From Flavobacteriales bacterium (GTDB lineage Bacteria > Bacteroidota > Bacteroidia > Flavobacteriales_F > PHOS-HE28): 32,974 nt of DNA. Under the pieces are notes generated by a model. The model had not been told where the DNA came from, searched no databases, and saw only the letters and a program-made list of their open reading frames with translations. The stretch covers positions 1 through 32,974 of the forward strand of contig JAGFIV010000044.1 of NCBI GenBank assembly GCA_024103275.1. Direction: 5' to 3'. The translations under genes were made by a program, and so were the position numbers. Below, in pieces: positions 6,009-13,370 of the stretch. Numbering within the stretch: the first letter of the stretch is position 1; each line of letters starts with the position of its first letter.

Positions 6009-6905
6009 ATGCGGACCCCCGTCGGCCTACGGACCTTTGCGACCCTCCTGGTGGGAGCCTTGATGGCGAGCAGTGTGGCGGCACAGGCCGGCAGCCTGGC
6101 GGACACGCTCAACCAGCTTGACGGGCAAGGCCGCAGGCAGGGTTGGTGGCAGGTCTCTGGACCCGTGGAAGACCGGCCCGAGTATGCCGCAGGGGTGCTT
6201 TTCGAGGAAGGGCGCTATGCGGACGGACGGCGCACGGGCGTTTGGAAACGCTACTGGCCCAATGGCCATCCAAAAACGGAGATCAACTATGTCAAAGGAT
6301 TCCCCAAGGGTGCATATACCATTTACTACCCCGATGGCACACCTGAGGAAAAGGGCACCTGGGACCTGGACCGGAACACCGGCGGGTTCAAGCGTTGGCA
6401 TGCCAATGGCAACCTGGCCCAGGATTTCACCTTCAACGAATTCGGCACCCGTGACGGGGTGCAGAAATACTACTACGAGAACGGCCGCATCGAAGTGGAG
6501 GTGACCGTGGAAAAGGGCCGCGAGGAGGGTGTGCTGAAGCGTTACCATCCCAACGGGGACCTTTGGGAGACGGCCCGATTCCAGGCGGGGACCATGGAGG
6601 AAGGGTCCTTCAAGAGCTATAGGCCCAAAGGACCGGTGCCCGAGGCGCATCCTTCCGCGGAGGACCGGCCCGCACCGGCCCGGGTGGCCGGGGAAGCGAC
6701 CAATTCCGCGGAATTCAAGCCGGATGGCTGGAACACCCTCTATGACAACCAGCACCGCTTGTCCCAGCAGGGTCTTTATCGAAAGGGACGCTTGTGGAAC
6801 GGCAAGGTGTACAAGTACGATCCCAACGGGATCCTCTACAAAGTGGAAATGTACCGCAATGGGCGTTATGCGGGAAAAGGCGTGCTGACGAAGGACGATC
6901 AATGA
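6009..6905 (+). CDS. Exported MORN-repeat protein (YwqK-like)
   Basis: 298-residue protein with an N-terminal signal peptide (about residues 1-26, hydrophobic core TLLVGALMASSVAAQA) and then six or more MORN_2-type repeats between residues 50 and 215, such as GVWKRYWPNGHPKTEINY, GAYTIYYPDGTPEEKGTW, GGFKRWHANGNLAQDF and GVLKRYHPNGDLWETARF. Another pair (GKVYKYDPNGILYKVEMY) closes the C-terminus after a Pro/Ala-rich linker (about residues 215-235). Proteins of this kind are common in Bacteroidota and are often named YwqK-family antitoxins by similarity, but no toxin gene lies nearby, so I do not infer a toxin-antitoxin role. The envelope location follows from the signal peptide. The gene ends at a strong bidirectional terminator. 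Confidence 0.88.
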   Translation: MRTPVGLRTFATLLVGALMASSVAAQAGSLADTLNQLDGQGRRQGWWQVSGPVEDRPEYAAGVLFEEGRYADGRRTGVWKRYWPNGHPKTEINYVKGFPKGAYTIYYPDGTPEEKGTWDLDRNTGGFKRWHANGNLAQDFTFNEFGTRDGVQKYYYENGRIEVEVTVEKGREEGVLKRYHPNGDLWETARFQAGTMEEGSFKSYRPKGPVPEAHPSAEDRPAPARVAGEATNSAEFKPDGWNTLYDNQHRLSQQGLYRKGRLWNGKVYKYDPNGILYKVEMYRNGRYAGKGVLTKDDQ

Positions 6906-6917
6906 CCAGCACCCCGG

Positions 6918-6959
6918 AAACAAGAAAAGGGTATCCCGTAAGGTACCCTTTTCTTGTTT
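6918..6959. terminator. Bidirectional intrinsic terminator between convergent genes
   Basis: Perfect 16-bp stem, 6918-6933 paired with 6944-6959, with a 10-nt loop. The A-rich left arm and T-rich right arm (ending TTTTCTTGTTT) supply a U-rich end in both directions. It lies between the MORN gene (ends 6905) and the bacilliredoxin gene (ends 6969 on the minus strand) and can serve both. Confidence 0.88.
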
Positions 6960-6968
6960 GATGCCGGA

Positions 6969-7379
6969 TCAGCAGAACTCCGCGTAGGCCGACTTCAGGT
7001 GGTCGGCGATCATCGCGGCGCTGCGCCCCTCGATGTGGTGGCGCTCCACGAAGTGCACCAGCTTTCCGTCCTTCAGCAATGCGATGCTCGGGCTGCTGGG
7101 CGGATAGGGCAGGAAGTGGTTGCGGGCCTGCATGGTGGCCTCATTGTCCACGCCGGCGAACACGGTCACCAGGTGGTCGGGCCGCTTGTCCCCGTCGAGC
7201 GAGGCCAGCACGCCCGGGCGGCAGGTGCCCGCCGCACACCCGCAAACGCTGTTCACCACGCATAGCGTGGTGCCGGATTGCAGGAAGGCCTGGTCCACCT
7301 GGGCAGGGGTCTTCAATTCGGTAAAGCCGGAACCGGTCAACTCGGCGATCATCGGCGCGGTCAATTCCTCGGGATACAT
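6969..7379 (-). CDS. BrxA/BrxB-family bacilliredoxin
   Basis: 136-residue thioredoxin-fold protein of the YphP/YqiW (DUF1094) family. Characterised members remove bacillithiol from oxidised protein thiols. The start MYPEELTAPMIAEL and the redox motif Cys46-Gly-Cys48 in NSVCGCAAG are family hallmarks, as are PDHLVTVFAGVDNEAT and PPSSPSIALLKDG. The Met at 7379 is chosen although the frame stays open 43 codons further upstream: the family begins MYPEE, and an A-rich leader (AAAAAACAAGAAG) precedes it. A TATCTTTG box lies at 7433-7440. The gene stands alone between two plus-strand genes and shares the terminator at 6918-6959. Whether this organism makes bacillithiol cannot be told from the window. 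Confidence 0.93.
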   Translation of the reverse strand: MYPEELTAPMIAELTGSGFTELKTPAQVDQAFLQSGTTLCVVNSVCGCAAGTCRPGVLASLDGDKRPDHLVTVFAGVDNEATMQARNHFLPYPPSSPSIALLKDGKLVHFVERHHIEGRSAAMIADHLKSAYAEFC

Positions 7380-7432
7380 CTTCTTGTTTTTTGGTTCGGG
7401 ATGGCCGGGGCCTCCCCTGGTTGTTCTTGCCG

Positions 7433-7440
7433 CAAAGATA
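7433..7440 (-). promoter_or_regulatory. -7 promoter box of the bacilliredoxin gene
   Basis: The minus strand reads TATCTTTG, a full match to TAnnTTTG, followed by a 53-nt leader that becomes A-rich just before the ATG. No TTG was found at the -33 position. Confidence 0.5.
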
Positions 7441-7491
7441 CCCTGCCGCCCCCTACTGCTTGCCCGTTCCTGGATAGGGCCGGCAGGTGGA

Positions 7492-7524
7492 TTTGCCTTG
7501 CCGGGCACCGATCCGATACATTGC
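7492..7524 (+). promoter_or_regulatory. Weak candidate promoter of the M36 peptidase gene
   Basis: TTTG (7492-7495), a 21-nt spacer, then TACATTGC (7517-7524), an imperfect match to the -33/-7 pattern of Bacteroidota. The box ends 31 nt before the ATG at 7556. Confidence 0.3.
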
Positions 7525-7555
7525 CGGCCTTACATACCCCCATAAACCAAATTCG

Positions 7556-10500
7556 ATGCAGTCCATCCGTGTCGCGTGTTTCCTGATCCCTGTGTGTTGC
7601 ACGATCATCCAAGCACAAGCCCAGAAATCGGAAAATGCGGCGGATCCCGTTGAATTGGCACGTACCAAGCTGGTCGGCCATGGTTATGTGCAGGGCGATC
7701 TCGGCGACCTGGTGATCAAGGACCAATACCAGGACGCGCACAATGGGGTGCGGCATACCTATCTGAGGCAGCGCTGGCAGGGGGTGGAGGTTTTCAATGG
7801 CGACATCGCGGTGCACCAGGCCGCCGATGGCAAGCTGTTGAGCATGAACAACGGGGCATGGCCGTATGCCGGAAAGACCGCTGAGGCGCCGGGACCGGCC
7901 ATCACGGCCGAACAGGCCCTGGGCATGGTCCTGGCCAAGGATGGTGTGCGGGTACCGATGCCGGGACGCATCGCTGAGGAGGAGAATGGCCATGTGGTCG
8001 TGTTCGATGGTACCGCGTTCAACGGGCAGCCGGTGCGCGTTCAGTTGATGTACCTGCCCACCCGGGATACCCTGCGCCTGGTGTGGAACGTGAACTACTA
8101 CGAACCGGGTGGGGCCCATTGGTGGAGCGTGCAGGTAAGCGCCCGGAATGCCAAGGAACTTCGTAGGAACGACTGGGTCAGCAACTGCCATTTCGGGCAT
8201 GGTGACGCGCCCATGGCGGCCGGGGAATGGGGAATCGATGCCCCGGTACCGGCAGTGCCCATGGCACCGGCGGGCAGCATGGAATACAACGTGTACGCCA
8301 TCCCGGTCGAAAGCCCGAGCCACGGCCCGCGGTCCATCGTCACTGCTCCTTGGGCCGCCGCCGGGGTGGCATCCCCTTACGGCTGGCATGACACCAACGG
8401 GGCCGCTGGGGCGGAATACACGATCACCCGCGGAAACAACGTGCATGCACAGGAGGATGCGAATGCGAACAACGGCACCGGCTATTCCCCGGACGGTGGC
8501 AGTTCGCTCTCATTCGACTTCCCCATCAATTTCAGCCAGGCGCCAAGCAATTACCAGGATGCAGCCATCACCAACCTCTTCTACTGGAACAACGTGATGC
8601 ACGACGTGTGGTACCAGTATGGCTTCAACGAGGTGAGCGGCAACTTCCAGCAGAACAACTACGGGCGCGGAGGCCAGGGCAACGATCACGTGTATGCCGA
8701 TGCCCAGGACGGCTCGGGTACCAACAACGCCAACTTCGCCACACCGCCCGACGGCAGCAACCCGCGCATGCAGATGTACCTGTGGAACCAGACCAGCCCC
8801 ATGCGGGACGGTGACCTCGATGCGGGGATCATCGCCCATGAGTACGGCCATGGCATCAGCATCCGTCTGGTGGGCGGGCCGTCCAACTCCAACTGCCTGG
8901 ACAATGCCGAGCAGATGGGCGAGGGCTGGAGCGATTTCTTCGGCCTGATGATGACCATGAAGGCGGGGGACACGCGCACCACCAACCGGGGCATCGGGAC
9001 GTACGTGCTGGGCGAACCGACCACCGGGACGGGCATCAGGCCCGCACCGTACAACACGTCGTTCAGCGTGAACAACTTCACCTACGGGGCCACCACCAAC
9101 CCCAGCTACCAGTATGTCCACGACATCGGGTTCATCTGGTGCACCATCCTGTGGGAGATGGCTTGGGACCTGATCGATCAATATGGCTTCGACCCGGACC
9201 TGTACAACGGCACGGGCGGGAACAACATCGCCATGCAGCTGGTCATCGACGGGCTGAAGCTCACCCCATGTAGCCCCGGCTTCGTGGACGGCCGCGACGC
9301 CATCCTGGCCGCCGACCAGCAGACCTACGGCGGAGCGCACCAAAACCTGTTGTGGGCCGCCTTCGCCCGGCGTGGGCTGGGGTATGATGCCTCCCAAGGC
9401 AGCTCCAATAGCCTGAACGACCAGGTGGAAGCCTTCAACCTGCCGCTGGACAAGAACGTGGGCATTTTTTCCGCCACACCCGCCGGGACCATGTTGGCCT
9501 GTGCGGTGAACGACGTACCCGTGGTAGCTACCGTGTCCAACAACGGACTGCAGGCGCAAAGCGGCATTTCCGTGCGCTACTCCTTCGATGGCGGTGCCTA
9601 TGTGACGGAATCCTTGCCCGGCACCCTGGCCGCGGGTGCGTCCCAGGTGTTCACGTTCAGCCAGACCATCGATATCGCGCCCGGCACCCATACGCTGGAA
9701 GTGGCGGCCGTCCTGGCCGGCGACCAATATGCAGGTGATGATGCCGTGACGAACCAGGTCATCGGCACCAATGAGCAGCCGGCCACTCCCCCTGTGGAAG
9801 ACGGTGCGGAGGGCGGCGCGGTGCCTGCGGGCTGGACCTTGGAGAACCCGGACAACAGCACGACGTGGACCACCGCCACCGTGTCCAACGGACCCCATTG
9901 CAATTCCACCACCGCGTGGATGATCAACAACTACGCCTATGGTGCCGTGGGCCAGGAAGACCGCCTGCTGGCACCGCCCATCAACCTTACGGGCCTGAGC
10001 GGCGCCCAGCTGAGCTTCGACCATGCCTATGCCCGGTACGGCGGTTCGTACTTTGATGGCTTCCGCGTGGATGTGAGCGCGGATTGCGGGGGAAGCTGGA
10101 CCACCGTTTATCAGGCGGAAGGCAGCGCATTGGCCACGGCACCGGACAATACCGGCAGCAACTGGGCACCTTCCAATTGCAGCCAATGGGCCTCGCACGA
10201 CATTAGCTTGGGGGCATACGACGGGGAGACCATCATCGTCCGGTTCGTGGCCATCTGCGGTTATGGCCAACGGCTGTACATGGACAACATCAAGGTATCG
10301 GTACCCATGCAGAACGATGTCGGTGTAACCGGGGCGACACCAACGGGCGACCTGGACCTGTGCAACGGTGGATCCATGACCGTGGAGGCCACGCTCCAAA
10401 ACTTCGGGGCACAGTCCCAAAGTGGATTCGGTGTCCGCTATTCGCTGGATGGCGGGGCGTACGTGATTGAAACATACCCGGGCAGCCTGGCCGCCGGGGC

Positions 10501-11908
10501 CACGGCGATGTTCACCTTCAGCCAACCGCTCAACATATCCGTCGCAGGTGCACACAGCCTGCTGGTGGAAGCGGTGCTTGCCGGGGACCAGAACGCCGGC
10601 AATGATGGCATCACCAATACCCTCGAAGCCCGGATGCCCGTGCCCGTGCCGGTGGAGGAGGGGGCGGAGAACGGGACCGTGCCGGACGGATGGACGCTGG
10701 AAAACCCCGACGGAGGCCTCACCTGGACCACCGCTTCCATCGCCAACGGGCCAGCCTGTTCCGCCACCAACGCGTGGATGATCAATTACTACAGCTACAA
10801 TGCGCAGGGCCAGGAGGACCGCTTGGTCACGCCGGCCATAGACCTGTCCGGCATGTCCGGTGCACGCTTGGGCTTTGACCATGCCTATGCGCAATACAAT
10901 GGCGGCTATTCCGATGGGATGCGGGTGGAGATCAGCAACGACTGCGGCGCCACCTGGACTACGCTGTTCGAGGCCTCGGGCAGTGCGTTGGCAACGGCCC
11001 CCTACAACACGAGCAGCAGTTGGGCACCGGCCAACTGCAGCCAATGGGCATCGCACGACATCGATCTGGGCGCCTACGATGGGCAAGTCGTCAAGGTCCG
11101 CTTCGTGGGGATATGCGGCTATGGGCAGAAGCTGTACATGGACAACATCCAAGTAACGGCATCACCCGCCCCGCAGGCGCTCAACGTCCGTATGTACCTG
11201 GACGGGCCCTATGACGCGACGGGGCACCAGATGGGCGACCAACTGCGTGCCGGCGGCCTGATCCCATCAACCGAACCATACAGCGCCCTGGGCTTTGCCC
11301 TGCCCGGAGGCGGTGGCGAAACCTTGGACGCGGATCTCCTGGCCGTCACGGGGGCCGATGCCGTGGTGGATTGGGTGGTGGTGGAACTGCGCGACCCGGC
11401 CCAACCTGCCACCATCATCGCCGCCCAATGCGCACTGCTGCAACGGGACGGCGATGTGATCTCGCCGGATGGTGCCGCCACCCTGTTGTTCAACGTGCCG
11501 CCGGGGGCGTACCATGTGGCCGTGCGGCATCGTAACCACCTCGGGTGCATGACCGCCGCCGGGATCACTTTGGGCAGCACCGCCCAAATGGTGGATTTCG
11601 GCCTGGGCGGCACCGCCACATATGGCACCAATGCGCAGCGTTCGTTCGACGGCAAGCGGATGCTATGGGGTGGCAACGTGTTGCGTGACGGACAGGTGAA
11701 GTACACCGGCCAAGCCAACGACCGGGAATTGATCCTGGTGGCCATCGGGGCGGCCGTGCCGACCGCCGTCATCAACGGCTACCGCCAAGAGGACGTGAAC
11801 CTGGACGGCGCGGTGAAATACACGGGCCAAGCCAACGACCGGGATGCCTTGCTGCACGCCATTACGGAGGGCACGCCCACCTCGGTACGCCTGGAGCAAC
11901 TGCCCTGA
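7556..11908 (+). CDS. Secreted M36 (fungalysin) metallopeptidase with duplicated C-terminal modules
   Basis: 1450-residue extracellular zinc peptidase. Residues 1-23 are a signal peptide (MQSIRVACFLIPVCC, then TIIQAQAQ). An FTP-type propeptide region follows (about 40-110, including LRQRWQGVEVFNGDIAVHQ). The M36 catalytic domain (about 270-630) has the zinc site His428-Glu429-x-x-His432 in AHEYGHGIS and the third ligand Glu456 in MGEGWSDFFGLM. Two copies of a unit of about 280 residues follow (about 634-916 and 918-1201). Each has a CARDB-like part (GISVRYSFDGGAYVTES, GFGVRYSLDGGAYVIET) and a cleaved-adhesin/anchor-J-like part (SQWASHDI, LYMDNI). The last 250 residues end in a duplicated KYTGQANDR motif (residues 1382 and 1421) with DVNLDG, resembling a Ca2+-binding or dockerin-like module. 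The start Met is chosen because it opens the signal peptide. It probably degrades extracellular protein. Confidence 0.92.
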   Translation: MQSIRVACFLIPVCCTIIQAQAQKSENAADPVELARTKLVGHGYVQGDLGDLVIKDQYQDAHNGVRHTYLRQRWQGVEVFNGDIAVHQAADGKLLSMNNGAWPYAGKTAEAPGPAITAEQALGMVLAKDGVRVPMPGRIAEEENGHVVVFDGTAFNGQPVRVQLMYLPTRDTLRLVWNVNYYEPGGAHWWSVQVSARNAKELRRNDWVSNCHFGHGDAPMAAGEWGIDAPVPAVPMAPAGSMEYNVYAIPVESPSHGPRSIVTAPWAAAGVASPYGWHDTNGAAGAEYTITRGNNVHAQEDANANNGTGYSPDGGSSLSFDFPINFSQAPSNYQDAAITNLFYWNNVMHDVWYQYGFNEVSGNFQQNNYGRGGQGNDHVYADAQDGSGTNNANFATPPDGSNPRMQMYLWNQTSPMRDGDLDAGIIAHEYGHGISIRLVGGPSNSNCLDNAEQMGEGWSDFFGLMMTMKAGDTRTTNRGIGTYVLGEPTTGTGIRPAPYNTSFSVNNFTYGATTNPSYQYVHDIGFIWCTILWEMAWDLIDQYGFDPDLYNGTGGNNIAMQLVIDGLKLTPCSPGFVDGRDAILAADQQTYGGAHQNLLWAAFARRGLGYDASQGSSNSLNDQVEAFNLPLDKNVGIFSATPAGTMLACAVNDVPVVATVSNNGLQAQSGISVRYSFDGGAYVTESLPGTLAAGASQVFTFSQTIDIAPGTHTLEVAAVLAGDQYAGDDAVTNQVIGTNEQPATPPVEDGAEGGAVPAGWTLENPDNSTTWTTATVSNGPHCNSTTAWMINNYAYGAVGQEDRLLAPPINLTGLSGAQLSFDHAYARYGGSYFDGFRVDVSADCGGSWTTVYQAEGSALATAPDNTGSNWAPSNCSQWASHDISLGAYDGETIIVRFVAICGYGQRLYMDNIKVSVPMQNDVGVTGATPTGDLDLCNGGSMTVEATLQNFGAQSQSGFGVRYSLDGGAYVIETYPGSLAAGATAMFTFSQPLNISVAGAHSLLVEAVLAGDQNAGNDGITNTLEARMPVPVPVEEGAENGTVPDGWTLENPDGGLTWTTASIANGPACSATNAWMINYYSYNAQGQEDRLVTPAIDLSGMSGARLGFDHAYAQYNGGYSDGMRVEISNDCGATWTTLFEASGSALATAPYNTSSSWAPANCSQWASHDIDLGAYDGQVVKVRFVGICGYGQKLYMDNIQVTASPAPQALNVRMYLDGPYDATGHQMGDQLRAGGLIPSTEPYSALGFALPGGGGETLDADLLAVTGADAVVDWVVVELRDPAQPATIIAAQCALLQRDGDVISPDGAATLLFNVPPGAYHVAVRHRNHLGCMTAAGITLGSTAQMVDFGLGGTATYGTNAQRSFDGKRMLWGGNVLRDGQVKYTGQANDRELILVAIGAAVPTAVINGYRQEDVNLDGAVKYTGQANDRDALLHAITEGTPTSVRLEQLP
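9458..11160 (+). repeat. Internal tandem duplication in the M36 peptidase gene (two units of about 850 bp)
   Basis: Unit 1 (about 9458-10303) and unit 2 (about 10309-11160) encode homologous CARDB-like plus adhesin-like domains in the same order. Shared strings include YSFDGGAYV/YSLDGGAYV, NCSQWASHDI and ICGYGQ(R/K)LYMDNI. The later parts of the units are very alike, suggesting recent duplication or gene conversion. Confidence 0.8.
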
Positions 11909-11920
11909 GCGGGGTTGCTC
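11894..11920. terminator. Hairpin spanning two convergent stop codons
   Basis: GAGCAAC (11894-11900) pairs with GTTGCTC (11914-11920), extended inward by CCC (11903-11905) and GGG (11911-11913). It covers the stops of the M36 gene (11908) and the convergent CAMC gene (11919). No U-tract, so termination strength is uncertain. Confidence 0.4.
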
Positions 11921-12185
11921 AGCCTTGCGCGTTGCGGAATTCGCGGATGAAGCTGCCTATCTTCTTGCGGAACAGCAGGAACAGCAGCACGTAGGGCACG
12001 GCCATCATGAACAGGATGCCGGTGTTCAGCCCCGCACCGACGGCCTGCGAGCCGCCATAGAGGCTCCCGCTGGCACCGGTCTCGGCCACGGCCTTGCACA
12101 TGGCGCAACCCTGCGCCCACAGGTCGGCAGGGGCAAGGGCCGCCAGCACAACGGCGGCAAGCAGGAGGATACGGCGCGTGCTCAT
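11919..12185 (-). CDS. Small exported membrane protein with a CAMC motif, last gene of the oxidase block
   Basis: 88-residue protein of unknown function. It has a signal peptide (MSTRRILLLAAVVLAALAPA), then Cys27-Ala-Met-Cys30-Lys, a Gly/Ser-rich stretch, one transmembrane helix (about 56-73, ILFMMAVPYVLLFLLF) and a basic cytoplasmic tail (RKKIGSFIREFRNAQG). From memory, similar small CAMC proteins sit beside cytochrome oxidase genes in other Bacteroidota, which would fit a copper- or thiol-linked role in oxidase maturation; this is inference. A TACCTTTG box at 12191-12198 lies 5 nt before the ATG, so it may have its own promoter despite following the SafE-like gene by only 44 nt. The start at 12185 gives a clean signal peptide; the longer frame upstream is a shadow of the neighbouring gene. 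Confidence 0.82.
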   Translation of the reverse strand: MSTRRILLLAAVVLAALAPADLWAQGCAMCKAVAETGASGSLYGGSQAVGAGLNTGILFMMAVPYVLLFLLFRKKIGSFIREFRNAQG

Positions 12186-12190
12186 GGGGC

Positions 12191-12198
12191 CAAAGGTA
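12191..12198 (-). promoter_or_regulatory. Candidate -7 promoter box of the CAMC gene
   Basis: The minus strand reads TACCTTTG, a full match to TAnnTTTG, 5 nt before the ATG at 12185. This would give a nearly leaderless mRNA. Confidence 0.45.
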
Positions 12199-12229
12199 GG
12201 GCCTGCGGCAGATTTCCGTAGCCGGTTGC

Positions 12230-12934
12230 TCAATGGCATTCCGTCACCGGTCCGGTCACCGTCATGGGGCCGGGGCTGAGGTACGGGATGCCCAGCTCCA
12301 GACCGCGCAAGATCATCAGCACGGCCACCGCCGAGAGCAGCACCGGCGACAAACGGCGCAACATCGCCCTGGACGAGGGCCCCAACAGGCCGGTACTCAT
12401 CCGCAGTGCAACCAGGGCAGGCCAGGTGCCCAGTCCGAAGGCCAACATGAACAGGGCCCCATGAATGGGGGAGGCCATCGCCGCCGCCCCCAGCAGGGCG
12501 GCATACAGGAGGCCGCAAGGCAGCAGCCCGTTGAGCACGCCGCTGAAGAACACGGCCTCCGGTGCCGTGCGTTTCAAGGTCCGGGCCATCCGGCTTCTCA
12601 AGCGGCTGATGCCGATGGCCATCCGCCCCTTCGGCGACCACCGCCGGAAGATGCCGGGCACCAGCACGGACAACAAGATCAACAGGCCGCCGCCAATTGT
12701 CACCACCTGCTGCAGCCCCGCCAGGCGCATGCCCATTCCCAAGGTGCCCACGGCAAGGCCCAGCAACAGGTAAGTGGCCAAGCGGCCGCCATTGAGCAAG
12801 AGCGTGCCCGCCCATCGGCCCTTGGCCGTGTTGGACAGGGACGGTACGGCCAGCGCGATGGGGCCGCACATGCCTACGCAGTGGGCGCTGCCTGCCGCAC
12901 CCATCGCCAAGGCCGCCATCAACCAGGTGCTCAT
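12230..12934 (-). CDS. SafE/TauE-like (UreH-type) membrane protein of the cbb3 cluster
   Basis: 234-residue integral membrane protein with about six helices. The N-terminal motif HCVGMCGP (His18, Cys19, Cys23) marks the group annotated as sulfite exporter TauE/SafE or UreH-like transmembrane proteins. In cbb3 clusters this family is thought to take part in copper handling or oxidase assembly, although the TauE name suggests anion export; the substrate is not known. The start codon overlaps the ccoH stop (12931-12934), so translation is probably coupled and the protein belongs functionally with CcoG/CcoH. The C-terminus is short and ends VTGPVTECH, with a final Cys-His that could bind metal. 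The start MSTWLMAALAMG is chosen for the overlap and for the position of the HCVGMCG motif in the first helix. Confidence 0.88.
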   Translation of the reverse strand: MSTWLMAALAMGAAGSAHCVGMCGPIALAVPSLSNTAKGRWAGTLLLNGGRLATYLLLGLAVGTLGMGMRLAGLQQVVTIGGGLLILLSVLVPGIFRRWSPKGRMAIGISRLRSRMARTLKRTAPEAVFFSGVLNGLLPCGLLYAALLGAAAMASPIHGALFMLAFGLGTWPALVALRMSTGLLGPSSRAMLRRLSPVLLSAVAVLMILRGLELGIPYLSPGPMTVTGPVTECH

Positions 12935-13365
12935 GGCACGTACGCCTTGTGTTCCGTGAAATAGGTCACACCGTCCCGCTCCCATTCCAGGGAGGCATTG
13001 TAGCGGCCGGCCATCAAGGTGATCGCCGTGGACAAGTAGCGGGCGCTGTCCGTGGCGATCGCGATGGACACATCGCCGGCAGGGTCGTTCGGCCGCAACA
13101 GGGTCAGCGTCCCGATGATCATCCCGCCGTCAAGCTCCCGTGGGAAACGCAGGTCCACCGAACCCCGCCGCAGATCCATTTGCACCGGTGCCGAAAGCGC
13201 CGCCGCCCGTGTGGACCTGTCGATGCGCTGTTGGAATTTCAGTTCGGCCTTGTAGTATTCCTCGGTTACCAGCGGTTCCGTGTTCCGTACGGCCTTCACC
13301 ACGAACCAGGCCATCATCGCGGCGAATGCGATCAGCGCCAATGCGAGTCCCTTCCCCCAATTCAT
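12931..13365 (-). CDS. ccoH: FixH/CcoH family cbb3 oxidase assembly protein
   Basis: 144-residue protein with one N-terminal transmembrane helix (MNWGKGLALALIAFAAMMAWF) and a periplasmic domain that includes EEYYKAELKFQQRID, the usual FixH signature. CcoH helps assemble and stabilise the cbb3 oxidase. Two starts are possible: ATG at 13365, used here because family members typically begin MNWG, or GTG at 13374, which would overlap the ccoG stop in a GTGA arrangement and add three residues. It lies between ccoG and the SafE-like gene and overlaps the latter by 4 nt, consistent with one transcript. Confidence 0.88.
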   Translation of the reverse strand: MNWGKGLALALIAFAAMMAWFVVKAVRNTEPLVTEEYYKAELKFQQRIDRSTRAAALSAPVQMDLRRGSVDLRFPRELDGGMIIGTLTLLRPNDPAGDVSIAIATDSARYLSTAITLMAGRYNASLEWERDGVTYFTEHKAYVP

Positions 13366-13370
13366 GCTGT

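Noticed and set aside
6009-6905. MORN-repeat gene as part of a toxin-antitoxin system (YwqK name)
   Set aside because: No adjacent toxin gene; the neighbours are a metabolic dehydrogenase and a bacilliredoxin, and the protein is exported.
8510-11152. 880-codon open frame on the minus strand opposite the M36 peptidase gene
   Set aside because: It mirrors the internal duplication of the peptidase gene and shows no independent domain; the plus-strand frame has the HEYGH zinc site and a signal peptide.
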